A stretch of 64,000 nucleotides of DNA from Onishia taeanensis (GCF_003268885.1 NZ_QLSX01000006.1:186001-250000); one strand, 5' to 3'; shown: positions 8,868-18,268, numbered from the stretch's first letter. Numbers and translations are program-made. Notes: generated by a model not told the origin, from the letters alone.

Positions 8868-10520
8868 TCAGGGCGTGATTCGCTCGAGGATCGCGGCCAA
8901 GGGGGCATCCACGGGAAGTACACCATAAGCCGGGCTCGGCGCCTCGCCGAGCCGCGTTCGGCAGAAGGTATCGGCCACTGCCGCCGGGGCGAAGCGCAGC
9001 AGCAGAGCGGCCTGCAGGGCCTGGGCCATGCGCTGGGCCAGCCAGCGTGCGCGCAGGGTCAGGGTCTCGCTGGGCTGCGTCAGCGCCTCGTCGAGCTCGA
9101 CCAGGGCACGGTCGAAGTCGGCCTGCTGACCGCGCGCCGCCCTGAGCTCGTTCACCAGCGCCTGGATGCTCTCCGGATGGCGCGCCATCACACGCAGCAC
9201 ATCCAGGCAAATGACGTTGCCCGACCCCTCCCAGATCGAGTTCACCGGCGCCTCTCGGTATAGCCGGGCCAGCGGCGTTTCCTCCACGTAGCCGATGCCG
9301 CCCAGGCATTCCATGGCCTCGGCCATGAAGCCGGGCCCGCGTTTGTTGTGCCAGTACTTGGCAAGCGTCGGCAGCAAGCGTGCCAGGGCTCGCTCGTGGT
9401 CGCTGCCGCTGGCTTCACCATCGAAGGCGCGGGCGGCGCGCAGACTCAGCGTCACGCCGGCCTCGACTTCTAGCGCCAGGTCGGCGATCACCATCCGCAT
9501 CAGCGGCTGCTCGGCGAGCGGCCGGCCAAAGGCGTGGCGATGGCGTGCGAAGCGCCATGCTTCGCGCAGGGCCTGTCGCATCATGCCCACCGGGGCCACG
9601 GCAGCGTCGAGTCGGGTCTGCTGGACCATCTCGAGGATGGTGGCGATGCCGCGGCCCGGCGAGCCGATGGGCTGCGCCCAGGCGTGACGGTACTCGATCT
9701 CGGCGGAGGCGTTGGCGCGATTGCCGCACTTGTCCTTGAGACGCTGAATCTCGATGGGATTGCGGCTGCCGTCGGGCTGGAAGCGCGGCACCAGGAAGCA
9801 ACTGAGACCGTCTGGCGTCTGAGCCAGGGTCAGGAAGGCATCCGACATCGGCGCGCTGCAGAACCACTTGTGGCCGGTCAGCCAGTTGCCGTCGTTGTCG
9901 GCCTTGGCGCGGGTGGTGTTGGCCCGCACGTCGCTGCCGCCCTGTTTTTCGGTCATCGCCATGCCCAGCGTCACCGCTGCCTTGTCATTGAGTGGCAGCG
10001 CTCGCGGGTCATAGTCCCAGGTCAGCAGCCGCGAGCCCCAGTTGTCCAGCATCCAATCGTCCTGAGCCAGCACCGGCATGGCGGCATGGGTCATGGTCAG
10101 CGGGCAGCAGACGCCGGGTTCCGCCTGGGTCATCAAATAGAGCGCGGCAACATGCGCCTGATGGCCGCCGCGGCCTTCTTCCTGCCAGGCCACTGCATGC
10201 CAGCCGTGGTCGAAGGCTTCGTGCATCAGCTCATGGTAGGCGGGGTGGTACTCGACCTCGTCCAGACGACGTCCATGCCGATCGAAGAGCCGCAGGCGCG
10301 GCGGGTGCTGGTTGGCGGCCTCGCCCAGCGCCTGCAGCCGCCGGCTGCCTACCGCCCGGCCGAGCGCGGCGAGGCGACCGGCGACCCAGGTGGGGGCTTC
10401 ACGCGCCAGCGCCTCGCGCAGCGGGGTGTCGTCGGCCAGCCAGTCCTCGTCTTCGGGCGGCGGCGGCTGGTTGATGACCTCATGGGTGGCGAGGTGTTCG
10501 CGGGGGGCGCTATCGGCCAT
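8868..10520 (-). CDS. aidB: AidB-like acyl-CoA dehydrogenase family protein
   Basis: 550 residues, close to the 541 of E. coli AidB. It carries the acyl-CoA dehydrogenase core with the AidB pattern: an N-terminal extension, TEKQGGSDVRANTTRA in the FAD/substrate domain, GTAG-like helices, and the AidB-typical C-terminal stretch LGGIGYVEE plus SIWEGSGNVICLDVLRV. AidB is a flavoprotein induced in the adaptive response to alkylation, binds DNA and has weak isovaleryl-CoA dehydrogenase activity. The gene converges on the EAL gene and is divergent from the Nudix operon. No ada or alkB gene is adjacent, so membership of an adaptive response is not shown by context. Confidence 0.92.
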   Translation of the reverse strand: MADSAPREHLATHEVINQPPPPEDEDWLADDTPLREALAREAPTWVAGRLAALGRAVGSRRLQALGEAANQHPPRLRLFDRHGRRLDEVEYHPAYHELMHEAFDHGWHAVAWQEEGRGGHQAHVAALYLMTQAEPGVCCPLTMTHAAMPVLAQDDWMLDNWGSRLLTWDYDPRALPLNDKAAVTLGMAMTEKQGGSDVRANTTRAKADNDGNWLTGHKWFCSAPMSDAFLTLAQTPDGLSCFLVPRFQPDGSRNPIEIQRLKDKCGNRANASAEIEYRHAWAQPIGSPGRGIATILEMVQQTRLDAAVAPVGMMRQALREAWRFARHRHAFGRPLAEQPLMRMVIADLALEVEAGVTLSLRAARAFDGEASGSDHERALARLLPTLAKYWHNKRGPGFMAEAMECLGGIGYVEETPLARLYREAPVNSIWEGSGNVICLDVLRVMARHPESIQALVNELRAARGQQADFDRALVELDEALTQPSETLTLRARWLAQRMAQALQAALLLRFAPAAVADTFCRTRLGEAPSPAYGVLPVDAPLAAILERITP

Positions 10521-10683
10521 GGCGGGGCTCCAGGCGGTGTCTCGAGGCAGGCGCTTATGACCGGTCTCAAGGCATGAGTCCTTTGAGCATGGTCAGCGCC
10601 CGGTAATCGGTCAAACGCCTTGAGGCTGGCCCCGACCCGGTGGACTGGTTAGGCTAAAAGGCTGATCCGATAGGGAGAGTCCG

Positions 10684-11223
10684 ATGACCGCCGATGATTC
10701 CACGCTGCCGACGCCGGTGATCGCCGAAGAACACATTCAGTTGGTCGATGCCCGCAATCGCCCCTGCGGCAGTGCACCCCGGGCGCTGATGCGCCGCTTC
10801 CACTTCTGGCACCGGGCCACCTACATCGTGGTGCGCAACTCAAGGGGAGAGATCTGCGTGCAGCGTCGCACCCTGATCAAGGAAGTTTTCCCCGGCGGTG
10901 ATGATCTGGCCGCAGGCGGGGTAGTCGGCGCCGGCGAAGCGGTACACCTGGCCGCCCGCCGCGAACTTGCCGAAGAGCTCGGCATTCGCGGCCAGCCGCT
11001 ACGCGCCTGTGGCGGGTTTCGCTATTCAGAAGGCGGCAATCATATCTACGGCAGCGTCTATCTGGTTGATTACGATGGGCCGCTTTGCCTGCAGCCCGAA
11101 GAGGTCGATTCGGTGCGCTGGATGCCGCTCAGGAAGGCACTGGCCCTCGACACCGCCACGCCGGATACCCGCTGCGCGCTGGGCATGCTATATGCGGGTG
11201 GCTGGCTCAAGGAGGTGGCATGA
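10684..11223 (+). CDS. Nudix hydrolase (YfcD-like)
   Basis: 179-residue Nudix protein. The Nudix box is complete: a Gly in VVGAGEAV, then ARRELAEELGI with the REUXEEXGU core at about residues 98-107. The upstream stretch FHFWHRATYIVV and FPGGDDLAAGG resemble the IPP-isomerase-like/YfcD branch. It would hydrolyse a nucleoside-diphosphate-linked compound; substrate unknown. Its TGA overlaps the ATG of the MoxR gene (ATGA), making it the first gene of the MoxR-DUF58-transglutaminase operon. Confidence 0.9.
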   Translation: MTADDSTLPTPVIAEEHIQLVDARNRPCGSAPRALMRRFHFWHRATYIVVRNSRGEICVQRRTLIKEVFPGGDDLAAGGVVGAGEAVHLAARRELAEELGIRGQPLRACGGFRYSEGGNHIYGSVYLVDYDGPLCLQPEEVDSVRWMPLRKALALDTATPDTRCALGMLYAGGWLKEVA

Positions 11224-12149
11224 ACCAGCTCTCGCAGCGCCAAGCAAGCTTCAATGAGGTCATTGCGGCGCTGTCGACGGTGGTGCGCGGCAAGCCGCGC
11301 GAGGTGCGGCTTGCGCTGTGCTGCCTGCTGTGTCGCGGCCATCTGCTGATCGAGGATCTGCCGGGGCTGGGTAAGACCACGCTGGCCCAGGCGCTGGCCA
11401 GGGTCACCGGGCTCGACATGCAGCGGCTGCAGTTCACCAGCGACCTGCTGCCCGCCGACGTGCTCGGCGTCTCGGTGTTTGACCCGGGGCAGGGGCGCTT
11501 TCATTTTCATCCTGGCCCGGTCTTTCATGGCCTGGTGCTAGCCGACGAGGTGAACCGCGCCACGCCCAAGACCCAGAGCGCGCTGCTCGAGGCGATGGAG
11601 GAAGGACAGGTGACCGTCGAGGGCGAGACCCGGGCGCTGCCGGATCCGTTCTTCGTGATTGCCACCCAGAATCCACAGGATCAGGCCGGTACCTTTCCGC
11701 TACCCGAGTCCCAGCTCGACCGCTTCCTGATGCGCCTGTCGCTTGGCTACCCCGAGCGCCAGGCCGAACGCGAGATTCTGCGCGGCGAAGCCGGGCGCTC
11801 GCGCCTCGATGAGCTGCCGGTGCTGCTCGATGCGGCTACCCTGCAAGACATGCAGGCACGCCTGGCAGGCCTGCATGTCGCCGAGCCATTGCTCGACTAC
11901 GTGCAGGCGCTGGCGGCGGCCAGCCGCAGTCATCGCGACCTGCCCTGGGGGCTCTCCACCCGCGGCGTGCTGGCGCTGCTACAGGCCAGCCGGGGCTGGG
12001 CGCTGCTCGAGGGTCGGGATCATGTCTTGCCCGAGGATATTCAGGCGGTGTGGGTGCCCGTTGTCGCCCACCGGCTTAGCAACGGCAGTCGCGATGCCGA
12101 CGAGAGGGTGGCACGCGACCTGCTTGCCGCCGTGCCGGTGCTGGGCTAG
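11220..12149 (+). CDS. MoxR-family AAA+ ATPase
   Basis: 309-residue AAA+ ATPase of the MoxR family, thought to act as a chaperone for assembly or activation of partner complexes. Walker A is DLPGLGKTT (near residues 46-54), Walker B is LVLADEVNRA, followed by the MoxR signature LLEAMEEGQVTVEG and the sensor region ATQNPQDQAGTFPLPESQ. The start ATG overlaps the Nudix stop, and the next gene begins three bases after its stop. MoxR next to DUF58 and a transglutaminase-like membrane protein is a widely conserved trio. Confidence 0.95.
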   Translation: MNQLSQRQASFNEVIAALSTVVRGKPREVRLALCCLLCRGHLLIEDLPGLGKTTLAQALARVTGLDMQRLQFTSDLLPADVLGVSVFDPGQGRFHFHPGPVFHGLVLADEVNRATPKTQSALLEAMEEGQVTVEGETRALPDPFFVIATQNPQDQAGTFPLPESQLDRFLMRLSLGYPERQAEREILRGEAGRSRLDELPVLLDAATLQDMQARLAGLHVAEPLLDYVQALAAASRSHRDLPWGLSTRGVLALLQASRGWALLEGRDHVLPEDIQAVWVPVVAHRLSNGSRDADERVARDLLAAVPVLG

Positions 12150-12152
12150 CCG

Positions 12153-13325
12153 ATGAAAAAGCGGGGCGCCCCCTTGGCTGGGCCGCTGACTCGTGGCTGG
12201 GCGCGGCTGCGTCACTGGAGCTGGACCCGGCGTTCAACCCCAGCCGATGCGCCGCTTTCCCAACATCGGCTGTTCGTGGTGCCGACTGGCTTCGGCCTGG
12301 CCTGGGCGGGCCTGATACTGATCCTTTTCCTGTTCGGCACCAACTATCAGAACAATCTGGCCTATGGCCTGTCCTTTTGGCTGCTCGCCATTGCCCTGGT
12401 GGCGCTGTTTCGCGGCTGGCGCAACCTGCTGGGCGTGCGTCTGACGATCACCCCCGAGGGCGAGGCCTTCGCCGGCGGCGAGGCGCGGCTTCGGGTGCGG
12501 CTCGCTGCCTCCCGGGATCGCCAGGCGCTGGCGGTGTGCCTCGGGCGGCGGCTCGGTCGCAGGGCAGGTCGACGGGCAGGCCGCAGTGCAGGTCGCCGCG
12601 TCGGGCGACACCCTGAAGGTCACCGCGAGGTGGTCGATCTCGTCGGTGGCGAGGCCAGCCTGACGCTTGGCTGGCCGGTCACTGTGCGGGGCGATCAGCC
12701 ACTGCCGCGACTGCGTCTGGAAAGCGACTGGCCGCTGGGGTTGGTGAGGGCGCTGGCCTGGGTCGATAGTGCCGAGACGCTGCTGGTCTATCCGACGCCC
12801 TGGTCGAGTACCGATGCCGCCATTCCCGAGCCCCGTTCGCTGGATGAGCCGGCGCCCCAATCGGCAGCGCCGAAAACGCCGCGTGAGGCGCAGGACTTCG
12901 CCGGGCTTCGGCGCTACGTGCCAGGGGATGCCCCTTCGCGGCTTGCCTGGAAGCAGTGGAGCCGCACCGGGGTGCTCGCCACCAAGCACTTCAGCGAGCC
13001 CCCCGCGGCGCCTACCTGGCTCGACTACGCTGCGGTGATGGGCGATGTGGAAACGCGTTTGTCGTGGCTCTGCTATCAGGTGAGCGCCTATCACCGCCGC
13101 GGCGAGTCCTTCGGCCTGCGCCTGCCCGGCCTCACGCTGCCGCCCGCCAGCGGTTCCGTTCAGCGGCGCCGCGCGCTTACCGCCCTGGCGCGCTTTTCTC
13201 TGGAAAACGCCGCGTTAGAAGGCCCTGTCCATGGCGCTTTAGAAGACGCTTTCCGCGACAATGACTCGCCCGCTGCGCCTGACGCGGGTGCACCGGGTGG
13301 CGAGGCACGCGAGGTGGGCGCATGA
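12153..13325 (+). CDS. DUF58 domain protein with two membrane helices
   Basis: 390-residue protein of the DUF58 family, partner of MoxR. Two adjacent hydrophobic helices (about 38-80) precede the DUF58 core, where RRYVPGDAPSRLAWKQW (near 250-266) is the family signature. Function is unproven; the von Willebrand-like fold suggests a target of MoxR remodelling. Unusual: residues about 130-153 are an Arg-Gly rich stretch (GRRAGRRAGR and similar) encoded by 12-base tandem repeats. The gene overlaps the next one by four bases. Confidence 0.93.
   Translation: MKKRGAPLAGPLTRGWARLRHWSWTRRSTPADAPLSQHRLFVVPTGFGLAWAGLILILFLFGTNYQNNLAYGLSFWLLAIALVALFRGWRNLLGVRLTITPEGEAFAGGEARLRVRLAASRDRQALAVCLGRRLGRRAGRRAGRSAGRRVGRHPEGHREVVDLVGGEASLTLGWPVTVRGDQPLPRLRLESDWPLGLVRALAWVDSAETLLVYPTPWSSTDAAIPEPRSLDEPAPQSAAPKTPREAQDFAGLRRYVPGDAPSRLAWKQWSRTGVLATKHFSEPPAAPTWLDYAAVMGDVETRLSWLCYQVSAYHRRGESFGLRLPGLTLPPASGSVQRRRALTALARFSLENAALEGPVHGALEDAFRDNDSPAAPDAGAPGGEAREVGA
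12541..12609 (+). repeat. 12-bp coding tandem repeats encoding Gly-Arg-Arg-Ala units
   Basis: Successive 12-base units resembling GGTCGCAGGGCA run through this part of the DUF58 gene and encode repeated G-R-R/S-A/V units. The insertion is strongly basic. It lies between parts of the protein that match the family, so it looks like an in-frame expansion. Confidence 0.65.
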
Positions 13326-15694
13326 GCGAGTTTTCCGCGCCTGTCCTGCTGGCCGACGGTGAGAGCCTCTCTGCGGCCATGCTGCGTCGGCTGTTCATCG
13401 GTCAGTGTCTGGTGCTTGGCATGCATCTGGCGTTCATGCCGCTGTGGCTGCTGGCGGTGGCCGCGCTGGTGGCTTGGCGTCGTCATCGCCAGCTCATTAA
13501 ACGTGCGCCCCGGGCCGGCGTGGCCCTGCGCCTGGTCTCGATTGCGGCGCTGCTGGGTGCGCTGTGGGTCCAATACGGTGGCTTTGGCGATCTCGAGGCG
13601 CTGCTCGGGATGCTGATCGGCATCTACCTGCTGAAGCTTCTGGAGGCTCGCACCCGGCGCGACGCGCGGGTGGTGGTCGGTATCGGCTTCGTGGCCCTGG
13701 CGGCGAGCTTCCTGCATGACCAGAGCATCGTGATGGCGCTGGGCGCGGTGGTGGCGGCGACCTGGCTGGTGCAATCGCTGGTCGCGCTGTCGGGAGGTTC
13801 GCAGGCCCACGCCAATCGCGTCGCCTGGCGTGAGACCGCCTGGCTGGTGGGCCTGTCGGCGCCGCTGATGGTGGCGCTGTTTATTGTCATGCCGCGGTTC
13901 GGGCCGCTATGGAGTCTGCCGACACTTGAGCGTGCCTCGACGGGGCTCACCGACAGCATGGCGCCCGGCGAGATTGCGAGGCTGTCACGAAGCGATGCGA
14001 GGGCCTTTCGTGTCAGCTTCGAGGGCCCGGTGCCGCCGCCAGCCAAGCGCTACTGGCGGGTCTATACCCTGACGCACTTCGACGGTGAGCGCTGGTCGCG
14101 GGAGACGCCGGAGGCACTGGCGACGACCCTCGAGCGACCGCTCAGCGACTTCGCCAGGACCTCGCGGCGCAATCCCTTTGCGGCAGATACGGCCACGAGG
14201 GCGGCCTCTGGCCTATCCGGCGACGTATCCAGTTCCCGCTCGAACACCAGTTCGAACTCAGGCTCGAACTCAGGAGCGAGCTCAGGCGACATTCCGCGCT
14301 CGCCACACTATCGCACGGAATTCCTGCTGGAGCCGGACAGCCGCCCCTGGCGTCCAGCGCTGGGAACGCCGCTTGCAAGCCCGGAACGACAGCGCTTTCT
14401 CGGCGATGGCACCCTCGAGGGGCTGACGGCGCTTTCCTCACGCGGCCTGGTCACCCTCGAAAGCAGCGGCCAGGCGCCGGCCTTCTCAGACCCGGCGGGA
14501 CGTGCCTGGCATACGCTGCTGCCCCGAGGGCGCAACCCTCGCACCCTGGCGCTGGCCAAGCGGCTGTGGCGGGGCGCCGAGGGCGATCCGCAGGCCTATC
14601 TGGCCGCCGTGATGGCGCGCTTCGGCGAGGCGCCATATCGCTATACCCTGGAGCCGCCGCGGCTCACGGGTGAGCACCGCGTCGATGCCTTCCTGTTCGA
14701 TAGCCAGGCCGGCTACTGCTCTCATTACGCCTCGGCTACCGCCGTGCTGGCGCGGGCGGTGGGCATCCCGGCGCGAGTGGTGGCCGGCTTTCAGGGCGGC
14801 GAGCGCCACCCGGATGGCCACCTGACGGTGCGTGATTACGACGCCCACGCCTGGGTCGAGGTCTGGCGCGACGGGGCCTGGCATCGGCTGGATCCCACAT
14901 CGGTGATCGCGCCCGAGCGCATCGAGCAAGGCACCGCCGCCCTGACGGCCGGGAGCGAGGCCTTCCTGGCCGATGCCGGCCTGTCGCCGCTGCGCTTTCG
15001 CGATGTCGCCTGGCTGAACCGTGCAAGGCTTGCCTGGGAGCGGCTCGAGTATCGCTGGCAGCGACAGGTCGTGGGCTATGAGAGTCGTGATCGTGAGGCA
15101 CTGCTGACGCGCTTGCTGCAGGTGCTGGAGACACCTTGGCAGGCGCTCAATACGCTCAAGGAGCGTGCGTTGTCACTGATGTCGAACGGCGGCTTCGGTG
15201 CCCTGCGCATGGGCGCTGAGATACTGGGCGTGCTGATGCTCGCGGCGCTGTTCGGCTTCGGCCTGAAGGAGGGAGTCCGACGCTGGCGCCGACCGTCGAC
15301 GCTACGCGAACTGCTGCTTGCCGACGCGGCCTGGCTTGCGCGTCATGGCTATCCGGCACGGCCCGGGGAATCGCCATCGGCGCACTTGCGTCGCCTGGCG
15401 GCAGCGTGGCCATGCGGAGGGTCGTCATGTGATGAGCCGGGCTTGGCCGGCGGGCGGGTGCCTGATGTGCTGAAGCATCAGCGAGACCTCGCGGCGGCCA
15501 GCCAAGCCCTGGCCGAGGCCATCGAGCGGCTCTATTACGCGCCTCTCGACGAAAGCGAGCGACGCCGCTGGCGGCAGTACTTCCATGCGCGGCGCCGACA
15601 CTGGCGAGGCGTTTTTCGCCGTGTGAGCCGATGTCGCTCGGGAGATGCCGGCAGGCTGGCGCGTTGGCGACAGACATGGCATCTTGGACGCTAA
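13322..15694 (+). CDS. TgpA-like membrane transglutaminase (DUF3488-type)
   Basis: 790-residue inner-membrane protein: about six N-terminal hydrophobic helices (residues 20-200), a periplasmic transglutaminase-like domain, one further helix near 640, and a C-terminal cytoplasmic part. The catalytic triad is visible: Cys in AGYCSHYASATA, His in YDAHAWVEVW and Asp in RLDPTS. Resembles P. aeruginosa TgpA, an essential periplasmic transglutaminase. A Ser/Asn-rich insertion of about 25 residues (14221-14290) is encoded by short repeats. Last member of the MoxR-DUF58-TgpA trio; the glutathione peroxidase gene follows after 19 bases. Confidence 0.93.
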   Translation: MSEFSAPVLLADGESLSAAMLRRLFIGQCLVLGMHLAFMPLWLLAVAALVAWRRHRQLIKRAPRAGVALRLVSIAALLGALWVQYGGFGDLEALLGMLIGIYLLKLLEARTRRDARVVVGIGFVALAASFLHDQSIVMALGAVVAATWLVQSLVALSGGSQAHANRVAWRETAWLVGLSAPLMVALFIVMPRFGPLWSLPTLERASTGLTDSMAPGEIARLSRSDARAFRVSFEGPVPPPAKRYWRVYTLTHFDGERWSRETPEALATTLERPLSDFARTSRRNPFAADTATRAASGLSGDVSSSRSNTSSNSGSNSGASSGDIPRSPHYRTEFLLEPDSRPWRPALGTPLASPERQRFLGDGTLEGLTALSSRGLVTLESSGQAPAFSDPAGRAWHTLLPRGRNPRTLALAKRLWRGAEGDPQAYLAAVMARFGEAPYRYTLEPPRLTGEHRVDAFLFDSQAGYCSHYASATAVLARAVGIPARVVAGFQGGERHPDGHLTVRDYDAHAWVEVWRDGAWHRLDPTSVIAPERIEQGTAALTAGSEAFLADAGLSPLRFRDVAWLNRARLAWERLEYRWQRQVVGYESRDREALLTRLLQVLETPWQALNTLKERALSLMSNGGFGALRMGAEILGVLMLAALFGFGLKEGVRRWRRPSTLRELLLADAAWLARHGYPARPGESPSAHLRRLAAAWPCGGSSCDEPGLAGGRVPDVLKHQRDLAAASQALAEAIERLYYAPLDESERRRWRQYFHARRRHWRGVFRRVSRCRSGDAGRLARWRQTWHLGR
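14231..14286 (+). repeat. Coding Ser/Asn/Gly repeat in TgpA-like gene
   Basis: Imperfect 12-base repeats around TCGAACTCAGG encode a run of Ser, Asn and Gly in the periplasmic part of the transglutaminase-like protein. They precede the catalytic Cys by well over 100 residues, probably forming a flexible loop. Confidence 0.6.
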
Positions 15695-15713
15695 AGCCGG
15701 ACCGGTGCTCGCC

Positions 15714-16208
15714 ATGCATATCCACGACATAGACTGTCAGACTGCCGCGGGCGACCCCTTCAACCTGCTGGCCCTGCGCGGGCAGGTACTGCTGGTAGTC
15801 AACGTCGCCAGCCGCTGCGGTTTTACTCCCCAGCTCAAGGAGCTCGAAAGTCTCTATCGGCGCTATCGCGACCGGGGCTTTACGGTGCTCGGCTTTCCCT
15901 GCAACCAGTTTGCCCATCAGTCGCCGGAATCGGCAGGCGCCTTCTGCACTTTCGGCGAGCAGGAATTCGGGGTGACCTTCCCGCTGCTCGAGAAGGTCAA
16001 GGTCAACGGCGCTGGCGCCCATCCGCTGTTCATTGAGCTGCGCCGCCAGGCGCCGGGGCTGCTGGGCACCAAGATGATCAAGTGGAACTTCACCAAGTTC
16101 CTGGTGGGTCGAGAGGGCCAGGTGCTTTGCCGCTTCGGCCCCCGGGACGGCGCGCGGGAGATCCGCGTGGCGCTGGAAGCGGCGCTGGATGCGCCTTTTT
16201 CTGCCTGA
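15714..16208 (+). CDS. Glutathione peroxidase family protein
   Basis: 164-residue thiol peroxidase of the glutathione peroxidase family (BtuE-like in bacteria). The peroxidatic Cys35 lies in NVASRCGFTPQ, the second motif FPCNQF supplies Gln and a possible resolving Cys, and WNFTKFLV supplies Trp and Asn of the active site. It reduces hydroperoxides, usually with thioredoxin in bacteria. The ATG at 15714 gives the normal family N terminus; its ribosome site is weak, and translation may be coupled to the upstream gene. The last codons merge into the 18-base repeat array at 16207. Confidence 0.93.
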   Translation: MHIHDIDCQTAAGDPFNLLALRGQVLLVVNVASRCGFTPQLKELESLYRRYRDRGFTVLGFPCNQFAHQSPESAGAFCTFGEQEFGVTFPLLEKVKVNGAGAHPLFIELRRQAPGLLGTKMIKWNFTKFLVGREGQVLCRFGPRDGAREIRVALEAALDAPFSA

Positions 16209-16242
16209 GGCACCTTTTTAGCCCGAGGCGTCTTTTTAGCCC
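16207..16242. repeat. 18-bp tandem repeat at the 3' end of the peroxidase gene
   Basis: Two units starting GAGGCACCTTTTTAGCCC lie at 16207-16224 and 16225-16242, the second with two changes. The last codons of the peroxidase gene (GCGCCTTTTTCTGCCT) look like a further diverged unit. Each unit holds a T5 tract. Confidence 0.7.
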
Positions 16243-16264
16243 GAAGCTGCGCCGCTGGGGCGGG

Positions 16265-16660
16265 TCAGCGCGAGTCGGGTGTTTCCCCGCGCGCCACCAT
16301 CACCCGCATCATCAGCTCGTTCCAGCGATGGCGGGTCATCATGGTGGTCAGTCCCGAGAACAGCATCCACATCTTCTTGCGCCAGCCGGAGAGCCGCTTG
16401 TAGTGCGCGACCAGCTGGCCTACCAGCTTACGGTCATCGAAGCGTCGCCACTCTCCGGCTACCGATAGCTGGTGGCGCGCCAGGACCGGCGCCAGTTCCA
16501 GGCGAAAGATCCACTCCAGCTCCTTGAGCGTCAGATCGTGGCGCTCGATCTCCTCGACCATGCGCGCGTAGTCGCTCTCGCGGGGCTCGCGTTCGAGCCA
16601 CAGCGGGGCCAGGGCGAGCCAGAGTTCGGCACGCAGGTCGACCAGGGTTTGGGTGTCCAT
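16265..16660 (-). CDS. Small conserved protein resembling DUF7079
   Basis: 131-residue, probably cytoplasmic, helical protein of unknown function. It matches what I recall of the DUF7079 family: an N-terminal [14 protein letters not shown] helix, then [20 protein letters not shown] and [11 protein letters not shown]. The ATG at 16660 is chosen because GAGAGG lies upstream; a longer in-frame start at 16762 would overlap the fabV promoter region. It is divergent from fabV. Family assignment is from memory and not certain; that it is a real gene is likely. Confidence 0.75.
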   Translation of the reverse strand: MDTQTLVDLRAELWLALAPLWLEREPRESDYARMVEEIERHDLTLKELEWIFRLELAPVLARHQLSVAGEWRRFDDRKLVGQLVAHYKRLSGWRKKMWMLFSGLTTMMTRHRWNELMMRVMVARGETPDSR

Positions 16661-16799
16661 GGTTATCCTCTCGGTTGAGGAGAGCATCTTCGGTGATGGG
16701 CGCAGCCGACTCAAGGGGCGGACACTCGCGCGCCAAGTCGCTAGAATATGCACCACTGTCATTTTGCTTGCACTTTATCACCGACTGTCGAGGTTGCCT

Positions 16800-17999
16800 G
16801 TGATCATCAAACCCAAGGTTCGCGGTTTCATCTGCACCACCACTCACCCCGTCGGCTGCGAGAAGAACGTCCTCGAGCAGATCGAAGCCACCAAGGCGCG
16901 TGGTCTTGACAAGGCGAGCGGACCCAAGAAGGTGTTGGTGATCGGGGCCTCCAGTGGCTATGGCCTGGCGGCACGTATCACCTCGGCCTTTGGCTACGGC
17001 GCCGACACCCTGGGCGTGTTCTTCGAGAAGCCCGGTACCGAGAAGAAGACCGGCACCGCCGGCTGGTACAACTCGGCGGCCTTCGACAAGTTTGCCAAGG
17101 CCGAGGGCCTGTACAGCAAGTCGATCAACGGCGATGCCTTCTCTCATGAAGCCCGCGAGAAGGCCATCGAGCTGATCAAGGAGGATATGGGGCAGGTCGA
17201 TCTGGTGGTCTACTCGCTGGCATCCCCGGTGCGTAAATTGCCGGACAGCGGTGAGATGAAGCGCTCGGTGCTCAAACCGATCGGCGATACTTATCGTGCC
17301 ACCGCGATCGACACCAACAAGGACGCCATCATCGAGGCCGAGGTCGAGCCGGCCACCGAGCAGGAAATCCAGGACACCATCACCGTGATGGGCGGTGAGG
17401 ACTGGGAGCTGTGGATGAACGCCCTCGACGAGGCGGGTGTGCTGGCCCCGGGCGCCAAGAGCGTGGCCTTCAGCTATATCGGCACCGAGATCACCTGGCC
17501 GATCTACTGGCACGGCGCGCTGGGCAAGGCCAAGGAAGACCTGGACCGCGCCGCTCACGCCATCGACGCCAAGCTCAAGGCGACCGACGGCGGCGCCAAC
17601 GTGGCGGTGCTCAAGTCGGTGGTCACTCAGGCCAGCGCCGCCATTCCGGTCATGCCGCTCTACATCGCCATGGTCTACAAGGTGATGAAGGAGCAGGGCC
17701 TGCACGAGGGCACCATTGAGCAGCTCAACCGTCTCTACGGCGAGGCGCTCTACTCGGGTGCGCCAGCGGCCACCGACGAAGCCGGACGCCTGCGCCTGGA
17801 CGACTGGGAGCTGCGTGATGATGTCCAGAAGGCTTGCCAGGAGCTGTGGCCGCAGGTCACCACCGAGAACCTGTTCGACATCACCGACTACGCCGGCTAC
17901 AAGCACGAGTTCCTCAAGCTGTTTGGCTTCGAGCGTGACGATGTCGATTACGAGGCCGATGTGGATACTGTCGCCGATTTTGATGTCGTAACACTGTAA
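16800..17999 (+). CDS. fabV: Trans-2-enoyl-ACP/CoA reductase FabV
   Basis: 399-residue NADH-dependent enoyl reductase of the FabV type, which catalyses the last step of the fatty-acid elongation cycle and is naturally insensitive to triclosan. The N terminus [20 protein letters not shown] is diagnostic, [11 protein letters not shown] binds NADH, and the catalytic Tyr236-X8-Lys245 pair sits in [13 protein letters not shown]. The family length (about 400) requires the GTG at 16800, preceded by GAGG; an upstream in-frame ATG at 16653 would add 49 unrelated residues. Confidence 0.97.
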   Translation: MIIKPKVRGFICTTTHPVGCEKNVLEQIEATKARGLDKASGPKKVLVIGASSGYGLAARITSAFGYGADTLGVFFEKPGTEKKTGTAGWYNSAAFDKFAKAEGLYSKSINGDAFSHEAREKAIELIKEDMGQVDLVVYSLASPVRKLPDSGEMKRSVLKPIGDTYRATAIDTNKDAIIEAEVEPATEQEIQDTITVMGGEDWELWMNALDEAGVLAPGAKSVAFSYIGTEITWPIYWHGALGKAKEDLDRAAHAIDAKLKATDGGANVAVLKSVVTQASAAIPVMPLYIAMVYKVMKEQGLHEGTIEQLNRLYGEALYSGAPAATDEAGRLRLDDWELRDDVQKACQELWPQVTTENLFDITDYAGYKHEFLKLFGFERDDVDYEADVDTVADFDVVTL

Positions 18000-18064
18000 G
18001 AGGCCTTTGGCGCACAGCCTGACGGTCTCTGATGCCAACGAATCAGCGATCGCGGAGGTGCGTG

Positions 18065-18268
18065 ATGGACACACGAACCAGTCAGAGTTCCGAGGAAGAG
18101 CTTGAGCATCTCAAGGAGGTCAGCCAGCCCGAGGACTTCAAGCATCCGGAGCCCGACGCAAGTCAGCCCGAGGCGCTGGAGCCGGCTCATGGCCTGCACT
18201 GGGTGCTGCCGATCGTGGTGGTCCTGGTGTTGGTCGCGGGCGTGGCCTTCGTACTGCTGAAAGCCTGA
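18065..18268 (+). CDS. Small single-pass membrane protein
   Basis: 67 residues: an acidic, hydrophilic N-terminal part (SSEEELEHLKEVSQ) and a C-terminal hydrophobic helix (WVLPIVVVLVLVAGVAFVLL). The ATG at 18065 is preceded by GGAGGTG, a strong ribosome site, and a terminator follows the stop, so it is probably real. It follows fabV by 65 bases and may be cotranscribed. No function recognised. Confidence 0.7.
   Translation: MDTRTSQSSEEELEHLKEVSQPEDFKHPEPDASQPEALEPAHGLHWVLPIVVVLVLVAGVAFVLLKA

Noticed and set aside
16434-18074. Long minus-strand reading frame (546 codons) opposite fabV
   Set aside because: It is fully antisense to fabV and its composition is that of a shadow frame; no motif seen.
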